Below are positions 48,161 through 58,342 of a stretch of 64,000 nucleotides of DNA, piece by piece. The stretch spans positions 6,190,557-6,254,556 of the forward strand of contig OZ025217.1 of assembly GCA_964019055.1 (NCBI GenBank), given 5' to 3'. A program made the translations under genes and the position numbers. Numbering within the stretch: the stretch's first letter is position 1; each line of letters opens with the position of its first letter. The DNA comes from Anthopleura xanthogrammica (Eukaryota; Cnidaria; Anthozoa; Actiniaria; Actiniidae). A model generated the notes under the pieces. It saw nothing but the letters and a program-made list of their open reading frames with translations, was not told the origin of the DNA and ran no database searches.

Positions 48161-49138
48161 CATACATAATTTATTTAAACACGGTAAATCATCAGTAAAA
48201 TATATGTACAATAATAAAATAATAATATATATATGTAAAATCAAATTCGTCTACTGTTTTACAAGATTGCCGTGTGGAATCATCCAAATCATCCAAACTA
48301 AAGGAAAAAGGATACAGAAACTACATAATAACCATAATGTTAGCTCAAAAAATATATAGATCAATATTTTCTTATCAATCAAATAGCCAAAGACAGAACG
48401 TAGCCTTTTCTTGATTCACTTGCTTCTCCGCTTAGTTGTTTCCAGTTGAAGGCTAAACTCAGAGGTTATTATCATTAAAGTTAACTTTTACTTTGAAGCC
48501 TTTCTTGCGATTTATCACTGGTTCTTGTTAACGTTCTGCAGCGACAATTTAGTAATGCCTCCCCCTCCTCCTCGTACAATTTATACATCAACACGAAAAT
48601 AGAGAAAAATGGGAATTTATTAAGTATAAATAGTGATCTGAAAAATGCGGTAGAACAGAATTACATATAACTTACTCGAGGTTAATTTATGAATACAAAA
48701 TATATATTATCGGCATTGCTCGTTCCCAAATGGCAATTACATGAGTCTTGAAAGACATTATTTGTTTCCAGAAGGAAAGTCAGTATTCACTCTCAAAATA
48801 TACTCTTAAACTGAACCTTAACGACAGTTATGGATCGCTAAAGATCATGTACTGACTTTGGACGAATTGCTCGCCAGTAATGTATAGATATGTCGTTGTT
48901 TTGGTATTTTCTAGCTTAGCTGTTTTTACCGTGATTTCTGGAGAAGACTCCTCTCTTATGCTATCATTTATTTTTAAAGTATAGACAGCCTAATATAAAG
49001 AAAAACAAAATAAACATCCATTATTTCATTAACAAGCAGCATTATTAGAAGTAAGCCAAACCTTCCATCTCATTGCTCTACGCAGCTCTTTCAAGCAAGG
49101 ACAAAGACCAAGATACGTGAAGGTTCTCATCATCAAAG
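48161..49138 (+). promoter_or_regulatory. Upstream region and noncoding first exon of gene C
   Basis: Homologous to the regions before A and B, ending at the AAAG|GTACGT donor (49139). It lacks the 613-bp element of A. No other gene is visible. Confidence 0.4.
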
Positions 49139-49272
49139 GTACGTTCTGTCATGCTGAGTGTTCCAGCAGAAGATACCGTAATTCAAAGTGACCAACTGAA
49201 TTCAAATGCTGCCAGATTGCATCATGTTATTTTGTTTCTTTGATTTTCATTTCAGTTGTACTAAGCTCAGCC

Positions 49273-52200
49273 ATGTCCAAGATGAATATGTTTCTGTTAT
49301 TGGTCGTTTTGGGGGTGATCTGCATGCAGACTGCCTACGCAGAGAAAAGAGAAATGCTTGACGAGGTTTTGGACAAGCGCTGTAACTGTAAGAAGTTAAG
49401 ATCAAATATGAGGCTGTAAGGGTAACAAAGATGTAGCAAAGAACATTACCTCAACACAATGAAAACCACATTCACAATCACAATCACGTGCACGCTGTAC
49501 CAAAATGAACATCAGAAATGAAAAGAGCACCTCGATATCATATATTATAGGAGAAGTGGCACTAATTCTAATTCACGCCAGCTGAAAAATTGCCCTGTCA
49601 AGCTGGACATTTGCTTTGGTTGTTTCCTTTTAAGCGAATCGAATTTGTATAGGTAATCGTATAGGGCCGAGTAAAATTAAGGATTAATTTCACGAGTGTT
49701 TTCAAAACTTTGAAAACAGAAGTGAAATTAATCCCTAATTTTACGAGGCCCCATAAGATTACCCGTTTATCATATACAGGGTAAAATTCAAAGAAAAAAA
49801 TCCGTATTTAGGAAACCAATATAATGCCCGTGCGCTGTCAATCGTTCTGAACTATCAAATCGAAAGTAGTAATGGTTCAAAAGAATTTTAGTTCAAACGT
49901 GTTTCTACCAATGTGCTCACTTCTCTTCTATCAATCTTTGGACAATAATACTTAAGTTTTCTCCTTTACTAAAGAATATCATCGATCATTGAGCCTTAAC
50001 AATAATTATTTGGCAAGTTTTCCTTGCGGATCCTGCTAAATGAAATGTTAAATCTTCAAAAACGAACTCGGAAGTGCTTCAACCGAAAGAAAGGCAAACG
50101 TACGAGATCAGTCATCGTTCAAGTCAAAAACCATTAAACATGCATAGAGCTAGAATTCTAAGGACCAAGTTTTTAATCTGAATCTGAAGACAAAGGAAGA
50201 ATATGTTTAAAGAGAGGCGTTTTGACTGATTAAGTCCAGACTAAGATGACTGTGCTGAATTATTTCCAGCGAAGTTCAAAGTCACATTGCAGCTTGTGAA
50301 GTTGTAGGAAGACATGGAATCTGAGGTTGTAACTGACCAAAAACCTTTCTAGGAGAAGTTAAGAAAAGGTTAAAGACCTTCAACCTCACTTTTCAGGAGT
50401 CTGGTTATAGTCTTTGCCGTTTTCTTTACGTATTTCAGCGAAAAATCGGCAAAAGGTAAGCTTATTGTCGATCTCAGCAGATGTCTCATACATCTCCGAT
50501 TTATTTTCTAAATTTCTTTTACGAGCCCTGTTAACGAAAAAAACGTACATCTAGGTACAACTATGCTAGTTCTAGACTTCTCATTTTTGCTTAAACTTTT
50601 TAGGGTTTATTATCCTTATTTTTTATTTATTTAATATTATTTTAAAATGTTTTTTCGTCTACCGACGCATCGCCAAAGCAAAACGGGAAGCCTTTTATGA
50701 GCGTTGCTATGCAACTGAACTACCAATCATTTTCTAGTAATTCGGCCCCGAATTAAGGAAAAAGCCCTCCTTCATTGGCCAATCAGCATCAAGTAATTTT
50801 GCCCTGCATATGATAAGTATTAATATCGCTACTACTCGAAACAAACCGTAAACAATCGTTTCTTGCATTCTCACGGATATTTGTAGTGGTTGCCCGTGGA
50901 AAGATCTCAGGAGAGATTTGTAAATGGTGACTGTCTAGAAGAGTAGCTTCACATAAACTTTCACTGAGTAAACCTAACCAAATTGTGAGCCTACATGTCT
51001 GCAATTCCTCGAAATGCAGGGTTTTCTTGTCGAGTGTGTTTCCAGATCCACAAGATCCCGGCTATGGGATGTAAACGGAGCGCCATTTAAAGTGGTCGTC
51101 CGTCAAATTTTTTTTTTTTCAAATTTTTTACTTTCCTCCGATATTGGTTAGTAAGGTTGAAGTGTGGAGAAACGGGACCGCCATTTAAAGTGGTCGTCCG
51201 TCAAATTTTGAGAGGTAATTATTAAGGCAGCACTTTCTTCTCAGTTATTTTAATTAAGAACCTAAGTGTTGGTCCGGCAAGGGGATTGAACCACGATATC
51301 CCGCACGCAACTAACTGAGCCAACCGGTTGGCGGTTGAATCATTATGTTGATTGAGGTTGACTTTCAATATTTGTTTTTGATTGAATAGTCATAGATGAC
51401 TGTATTGGGTATTGCGAAGACAGGAACGTTACTTGTGCCTCTAGTTATCACAATTGTGGGAGAGAATTTTCGTGTCCCGGTTGTCGCAACAGATGTTGTT
51501 GGTACGTATTAACGTATTGTTTATATTACAATGGCCGTTTTGATACAAGTTTTAGAAAAGTGCTGAAACAGCTCCGGGATCGCCTGGGGTGTCACTCTTT
51601 ATTCGAATTGTCCTTTAGGAGATTAGTTAGAGTGAAAACACTAAACCCGTGAAATAGATATTAGACTAATACACTTTAGAAGACAAACATCCCATTGTTT
51701 TCTTTTGTGTTTATTTGACTATTACACTTTTACAAACAATTTTTATTTCACGGGTTAAGTGACTTCACTCTAACTTTACGAGTACGAGAGGTTTCCTATA
51801 AACCGACTAGAAAGGCGTTTCCTCAGTAGGGGTGGTTTTTAGGAGGAATTTCTTACTAGACCACTATCGCACTGACCCCCCCCCCCCCCCCCCCTCCGAC
51901 ATGTTTTTTTTTTTTTTTTATGAAAGTAATTGGCAAAATTCTTCGGCGGTTGCATTTGCTCTCAAAAATAGTGGCAAATCAAAAGATACAATGATTGCAA
52001 TTTAAATACTGTAGTAGTTAATAACGATTTTACTTTCTCTAGTCCTGACGAATAGGAAACCACCAAGTTAACTGGCCGATCGTAAAGAAGTGATGAGACC
52101 CATCTACTGAACAAGCCTGACAAAAGACTAACTTGATAATAAATTATTATCAAAGATAACGAAATAAATTAATGATATAGATTTTTTCGGTAGCGTTAAC

Positions 52201-52530
52201 GGCCAAGATCGACCAGCAATGCGTGACAAACATAAACTAAAAATTCAATAAAAGTTGCAGTACGTCAAGGTTGCTTGTGCTCATATAACTTGCATGCTTT
52301 GGTTTGTGCGAAGCAAAAAATAAAATGGAGAATTTTAGAACTCTGTATTCGAATAAGTTTTAGAGTACGATTCTAGCGATGAGGCTGAATCTGAGTACAA
52401 ATATATTGAGCTGACTGTTCTGGATCCTCAAACTCCACTGCGATGTCGTGTTAGCTCGTCCTGTTACATTTCTGAGTATTGTGTGGTCAAGTGTGATCAT
52501 GTATTTAACGCACGCACAGCAAGTTTCTAG
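49273..52530 (+). CDS. Class I secreted cysteine-rich peptide precursor, gene C
   Basis: Exons 49273-49387, 51396-51501 and 52377-52530 give 375 nt and 124 residues, phases 1 and 2. Exon 1 has one replacement at residue 3 (Lys for Arg). Exon 2 is identical to A and B. Exon 3 is nearly identical to A, with Ser for Asn near the C-terminus. Signal peptide, KR-ended propeptide, 14 predicted Cys in the mature chain and the Cys codon split by intron 2 are all kept. Intron 1 has the 1.2-kb insertion (49652-50825) and a short tandem duplication near 51.06-51.21 kb. The Gypsy LTR starts 20 bp after the stop. Function as for A. Confidence 0.72.
49652..50825. mobile_element. 1.17-kb insertion in intron 1 of gene C
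   Basis: Same element and site as 7153-8341 in gene A, including the left hairpin. Absent from B. Confidence 0.6.
51210..51338 (-). mobile_element. tRNA-derived SINE in intron 1 of C
   Basis: Orthologous to the SINEs at 9503 and 27382, with a deletion of about 20 bases between the A and B boxes. Confidence 0.72.
51626..51774. mobile_element. 149-bp MITE in intron 2 of gene C
   Basis: Orthologous to 9933-10081. Confidence 0.75.
51877..51920. repeat. Poly(C)-poly(T) tract in intron 2 of C
   Basis: Shorter C run than in A, followed by a T run. Confidence 0.9.
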
Positions 52531-52550
52531 ATACGTGAATAAGAAGAAAC

Positions 52551-52991
52551 TGTATGTTAGAGCCAATCAATCAATGGGAGTCTTAATATATAATCCGTTG
52601 AAAATCAAAAATTATAGGAGAATATATTTACAAGAAAGCCATCGTTTCTTTCCTCTTGCCGTGAGGCTAGCGCAGACTCTTACCCAGTCGCTTCCCTTAC
52701 TCGCTCTTTAATTTGGGTGATGGGAAGAATTTTTGGTGGGTTCGCGGTGCCTCAAGGGAAGCCCTTGCGTGCCGTAAATCATTTTCACATATTCCATCAT
52801 GAGTAGAAAGACATAAAACCTTAGTGACTTAAGTAACGACTGGGTACGAGTCTGATAAGTGTGGTTAACTCTTCCGATCGAAGCTGATAAAGTTTCTGTA
52901 TTCTGCCATTTTTCAGCCTTCTTGCGATATATCACTGGTTCTTGTTCACGGTCGAAAGACCGCTGGCCATACATATGCCTAATACATTACA
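52551..52991 (-). repeat. Gypsy 3' LTR, unit 3
   Basis: About 441 bp, TG...CA on the minus strand, next to the purine tract at 52992-53006. Confidence 0.75.
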
Positions 52992-53379
52992 TCTCCTCCC
53001 CTCTTAATCCATTTCGTTCCTTCAAAGTTCAAAGTTTATCTCGGCGTTTCCGTAGGTTTTACCGCATTGTCTTATAAGTCCAGTCTATCTGGGGGTCGTC
53101 TCAGCCTGACTGGATACTTTTTTTCTGATCCCAAATTGGGCAGCATAACGGGGATCTGTGGGGTGACAGTTTCAGCTCCGGTGGGTTGTGGGGGACACAG
53201 TCACGTTTTCTGTTGGGCTGGTCGAAACAACGTTCTCTGGAGGGGTCTCAAAAACTCAGGAAGTTCCATCGGAGTTGCCATTGGTGTCTGCCACTCAGCT
53301 TGGTTCTGAGGTCTTGGGACAACATCTGACTTCTTTAGCTGGTCGATGTGTCTCATCTACACTATACCTGGTGCAACCT

Positions 53380-54564
53380 CTACGTTGTAATTGAGAGCTC
53401 CTCTTCTTGGACAATTACCCCAGTCTTCCATTTCTCGTGCCCCTGATAGTCTCTGGCGACTACCCTTTGGCCAATACGAAGCTCCTCTCTCTCCTCCCTC
53501 CTAGGTCCGCATTGCGTCTGCTGTCTACTACAGACTTTGGCTCTGGGATCAGGCTTCATTAAGTTTAGACGACTACGTAGTCTCTTACCGAAGAACAACT
53601 GTGCTGGCGATTCGCCGGTTGTTGCGTGAGGTGCATTTCTGTAGGCGAGCAGGAAATTCGCTAATTTCAGGTTTAGCGCTGCCTTTGTTTGCTCCTTTTT
53701 CATCGCTTTCTTAAAGCTCTGTGCCAAGCCATTTGTCGCTGGATGGTATGGAGCTGAGGTGATATGTTTGATGCCATTTCTTTTTAGGAATCCTTTGAAT
53801 GCGTCTGCTGTTAATTGAGGACCGTTGTCACGGACTAAGATCTTAGAGACTCCATACCGGCTAAAGATCAGGTGGAGTTTCTCAATGGTCTTTTCTGCTG
53901 TCGTAGACTGCATCACTTCGATTTCGGGCCACATCGAATATGCATCGACTACGATCAGGAACATCCTGTTGAGGAAAGGGCCTGTAAAGTCTACAAGTAT
54001 CCGCTGCCCTGCTCCTTCAGGCCATTCCCATGGGTGTAGTCTTGTGGCTGGTGGCTCATTCTGGCAGCCAGAACATGTCTTTGCTAGGATTTCTACTTGT
54101 TTATCTAACCCTGGCAACCAAATCAAGGTCCTCGCTACCCCCTTCATCTTTGCTATTCTCAGATGCCATTCGTGCAGTTTTTCTAACACATTATCTCGTA
54201 GTTTACAAGGAATAATTACTCTGTTCCCCCATAGTAAACACCCATCTTGTGTTGTTAGCTCGGTTTGTCGTGCGTGGAACGCTGCCAATTCTGGTGGGTA
54301 TTGCGTCGGCCAACCCACCTCGGTATAATCCATTACTCTCGTGAGTGCCGGGTCTCTTCGGGTTTCTCTCTTAACATCCTCTGCAGTAACAGGAAGGGGT
54401 TCAAACTGCGTCAACTGGCCGGAACGTCTCGACTGGGTCGATGACGTCTTCATTAGCTTCCTGCTTTTCTTCGAGTGGTAGGTGTGATAGAACGTCTGCA
54501 TTTCCATGTCATTTGGTATTCTTGTATTCAATAATGTAATTAAATCCAGATAAGAATAGTGCAT
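53380..54564 (-). pseudogene. Gypsy integrase fragment, unit 3
   Basis: A 394-codon frame whose first 50 codons are out of the true frame. It then carries the zinc region ending CSGCQ, VDFTGPF and the second Asp in VRDNGPQLTA. After HPATNGLA the third catalytic residue is Gln, as in unit 1. The same TAG as in unit 1 ends the frame and coding-like sequence continues beyond it to about 53100. Confidence 0.85.
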
Positions 54565-55585
54565 ACCGTTGAAGTCGGGCCGCCGTCATTGCTCGGATTC
54601 CCTTCTCTGGTTGGAATATGGAAGTAAGGGGTTGATGATCTGTGTACAGTTGAAATTTTCTACCAAACAGGTATACGTGAAACTTCTTTACCCCCCACAC
54701 GAGAGCCAGCGCCTCCTTGTCTATTTGCGAATAATTTCGCTCAGCTTTTCGTAGACTTCTTGACGCGAAAGCGATTGGTCGTTCTGCTCCGTCCTTAAAC
54801 ACATGTGATAAAACAGCACCAATCCCCACTGGTGAGGCATTATATGCCAGTCTTAATAGCAAATTTTGGTCGTAATGCGTTAGCACTTGATCTGAAGTTA
54901 TCATCTCCTTCGCTTTTAGGAATGCCTTTTCACAGTCCTTCGACCAGTTCCATTTGCTTTCTCTCTCTAGAAGTTGATTCAAAGGCTGTATTACTGTAGC
55001 TAAATTCGGCAAGAATTTATTGTAGTAATTTACAAGCCCCAAGAATGAGCGGACTTCCTTAACATCTTTGGGGGGTGGCGCATTTACGATGGCTTCTACT
55101 TTGTCTTCCCTTTCGTGGCCACAGAACTTCATCTTGTCTTGGAGGAAAGCGCATTTCTGCGGATTCGCTCGTAGACCATTTACACTCAGCTGTTTTAGCA
55201 CCTTCTCAATATTCTCCAGGTGTTTCTCTTCTGTTTGGCCTGTAATCAGAATGTCATCTATCAGGCATGTAGTGTTCGGAATGTCCGCTAATAGTTGGTC
55301 CATGGTTCGTTGCCAGATGGCTGGGGTTGACGTTATTCCGAACACCAACCGGTTATATTGTAACAGACACATGTGAGTGTTTATGGTCAAGAATTTCCTT
55401 GACTCCTCCTCTAGCTCTATCTGGTGGTACGCTTGTTTTAGATCAATTTTACTGAATTTCTGTTCCTCAGCTAAGTTCACAAAAAAGTCTTCAATTCTTG
55501 GGAGTGGATACTGCTCCGCTTGCAACTGTGGTTTTACGGTTATTTTGAAATCACTGGCACTACAAGTGTTGCTCATTCGCTCCAT
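54509..55585 (-). pseudogene. Gypsy reverse transcriptase and RNase H, unit 3
   Basis: One 358-codon frame from DFKITVKPQLQAEQYPLPRI through LIDDILITG, the thumb and RNase H (IDKEALALVWGVKKFHVYLF, YTDHQPL). It ends at a TGA just after RNase H, where unit 1 instead reads Leu; unit 1 has its own TAG a few codons earlier. The N-terminal fingers part is deleted. Confidence 0.88.
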
Positions 55586-55844
55586 TCGGTTTTGGTGAGA
55601 ATGCCCTTGTTTTCCAGGTCTTTGATTGCTTATTCTACCTTTGGCTTTAGTGCGTATATATGGTACTTGTCAAGCTTTGCAAAACTTTGGAGTGGTGCCA
55701 TCTTTAAGGGTAATCTTCGCTTTCCTGGAGGAAATTTTTCCTAGCTGGTCTTCAAAAAACCTCTGAATACTTCTTAAGAAGTTCTCCTACTCCGGTTGGT
55801 GTACTGGGAGTGTTCCTTTCTTTGTCTAGGACCTTAATGTTCTT

Positions 55845-56093
55845 CTAGTCGAGTCTTATCTCCTTTAACCAGTCTCGTCCAAATAGGGCGGGGTCATTTG
55901 TTTCAATCACATATAATGGCAGCTGCTTCTCTTGTTGGTTACCTTTACTTGGACCACACCCTTGGGGACAATTTTCTTCGCCGCTGTATGTTTTCAGCTG
56001 TACTTTAGTCTTCCTCAGTAACTTCTCTTGGTAGTGTTCCTTGAACATACTCCATGACATTACTGAGACAGCTGCCCCAGTGTCGAGCTCCAT
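55845..56093 (-). pseudogene. Gypsy aspartic protease fragment, unit 3
   Basis: DTGAAVSVMS active site, then KVQLKTYSGE and NDPALFGRDWLKEI. Coding similarity continues upstream towards the gag zinc knuckle without an obvious long break. Confidence 0.8.
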
Positions 56094-56167
56094 CTTGATT
56101 TCTTTTTCATTTACTTTAGGAGTTACCCAGATGATATCGTCCCTGTTTGTTTTGATATCGTATACCT

Positions 56168-56826
56168 TTAAAGTACCAATGTCTGCATATTCGTCGCTGT
56201 CACATCGCTCTCCACATACAGCCTACGCACATCTCTACTATTACTTTTCTTGTTTTCTTGTTTTCTTGTTCTTCCTTTGGCCCCTCTGTTGGGTGGTTTG
56301 GTCTTGCAGACTGACCGTATGTGCCCTTGCTTGCCGCAATTATAACACATTGCCTCCTTGAAACGACAATGGTTTGCGTCGTGCACTTATTATGGTTGCT
56401 TTGAGGTTCATCTCGGCTCGGTACTACTTTATGGACAGCGCATTGCTAACTTTTTTTTTAATTCTGCTATGTATGTGCGAATATTCTCGTCTTCGCCTTG
56501 ATTTCGTTTATAGAATCTGAAACGTTCAGCAATCTCTGGTGGTTTTGGGTTTAGGTGGTTCTTTAAAATCTCTACGATCGCTTCAAACTCCTTCTCCGCT
56601 GGCTTTTGCGGGGCTGTTAAGTTTTTCAATAGGGCATAAGTCTTACCTACCATCAAGCTTAGTAGTGCTGGTACTTTCTTGCCTTCTTGGAAATCATTTA
56701 CGACAAAGTACAAAGTGTTCAACTCTCTCAACATATGTTTCCCAATCTCCATCCGTTTCATCAAAATTCTCTAGTTTTCCACACGTGGGCATCTTTCTTA
56801 ATTCCTGTTCGGCTCTTTCACTTTAA
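56168..56826 (-). pseudogene. Gypsy gag fragment, unit 3
   Basis: Two overlapping pieces. 56429-56826 covers a capsid-like region (VGKTYALLKNLTAPQKPAEK, then PKPPEIAERFRFYKRNQ). 56168-56386 holds a zinc knuckle CYNCGKQGHIRSVC (C-X2-C-X4-H-X4-C) with a basic tail. A frame break separates them near 56400, and the N-terminus is missing. Confidence 0.78.
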
Positions 56827-56844
56827 ACATAAAGTCCTTGGGAT

Positions 56845-58338
56845 CCCATAGGAACTCTCCAACTATCGACCGCTTCCAAACCTGTTCTTTCTATCCAAGA
56901 CTTTATAGAACGCATAGTGATTACACAACTCAATGATTATCTTGAGCAAAACGACCTGTTACCAAGAATGCCATCTGCATATCGTGCAAAATATAGCACA
57001 GAAAATGCACTTCTACGCGTTTTCAACGATATTTTACGATCGCCAAGGATAGTCGTATCCTCCCTTTTGGTGTTCCACAAGGGTCCGTGCTCGGTCCTGT
57101 GCTTTTTACAATATACTTTGCTCCATTAGAGCATGTTATCAAAAAACACGGTTTGGATTGCATGCTATATGCTGATCATAGCCAACTCAATGTCTCTTTA
57201 AACCCCAAGAACAGAGACCCTGATCTATCATCTTTAGAGTGCTGTCTCCAGGACATTACACATTGGCTGTCCTCAAACAAGCTAGTATGTAACCATGGGA
57301 AAACTGACATCCTTCATTTCGCGTTTTCGCCAACACTTGCTATTATCTGTCAGCATGAATTGAATGTCATAGCTCAAAAACTGAAGCTCGTGATATTGGC
57401 ATCATTCTTGATAGTCATACTCAGTTGACAACACACATCAATAATGTTTGCAAATCAGCATCATTTTGAATACGCAATATTGGACGAATACGTAACGACA
57501 TTGGAAGGACTGAGACTGAACGTCTCGTACACGCTTTCGTATCGTCAAGACTCTACTACTGAAATACTGAAATACTGCACTCTCCTAGATAGTCTATTTA
57601 ATATCGACTTGCCTTGCACATGGTCACTAGTTCGCAAGTGTCCGTGTCACAGATAAGAACGCATTTACTCATTACATTCATTTATATGTCTGTCCTCAAG
57701 GGAAGTGCCTAGCATGGGACTTAGAGTCCCGTTCGCGCTTTTCCTATTGGGTAGTTTTATTTATCTAATTTTCCTTTAAACTATTTTCATGTATTCTATT
57801 AACAGCTATTGCCCAATAAAGTTGTAAAAAAAAAATATAAAAAAAAGTATTCTATATGGCTTTCCTGACTACCAAATCAAGAAATTACAGTGGATCCAAA
57901 ATACTGCTGCAAGGATTGTTACAAGAACAAAATCCACAGAACGCATTAGCCCAGTTCTTCAAGAGCTACATTGGCTAGCGATCAAAAAGCGGATAATGTT
58001 TAAAATGTTACTGACTACCTTCAAGGCTCTTCATGGTTCTGCTCCTGCTTATATCTCCGTGCTTCTACAAGAATGCAGGCTCGCTGAGATATTCTAAACA
58101 AAGTCTGCTGTCGGTTCCTCGTACCTTCACTTCGAATTATGGTGACCGCGCTTTCTCAGTTGGTGGCCCTACATTATGGAACTCATTACAAGACACTATC
58201 AGGAAATCGAACAATCTTACCGAATTTAAATCGTTACTTAAAACTCTACTTTTTCAATCAGCATACTCTTAATTTTAAAACTACGAACCATAGCGCATTG
58301 AGGTAGCAGAATGCGCTCTATAGGTACTGTTTATTATT
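56845..58338 (+). pseudogene. CR1-like LINE reverse transcriptase, unit 3
   Basis: Longest LINE copy. Broken frames read LQLSTASKPVLS-like start, ITQLNDYLEQNDLLPRMPSA, then GSVLGPVLFTIYFAPLEHVI and MLYADHSQLNVSL, where the catalytic YADD is YADH. The C-terminal domain follows, interrupted by a poly(A)-tailed insertion, and the end is 58033-58272 plus the AT-rich 3' terminus. 5'-truncated and inactive. Confidence 0.82.
57563..57848 (+). mobile_element. Poly(A)-tailed retroposed insertion in the LINE
   Basis: Absent from units 1 and 2. It ends with CCCAATAAAGTTG, then an A-rich tail (AAAAAAAAAATATAAAAAAA), a processed polyadenylated 3' end. Short AAATACTG repeats sit at its left edge. The parent element is not recognised. 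Confidence 0.7.
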
Positions 58339-58342
58339 TTTA

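Larger units (their letters stand above)
52551..56840 (-). mobile_element. Decayed Gypsy LTR retrotransposon, unit 3
   Basis: The most complete copy: gag, protease, reverse transcriptase/RNase H, integrase, purine tract and 3' LTR, minus strand. The 5' LTR and the start of gag are cut where the LINE begins (about 56845). Several frame breaks and the shared integrase and fingers defects make it inactive. Confidence 0.87.
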
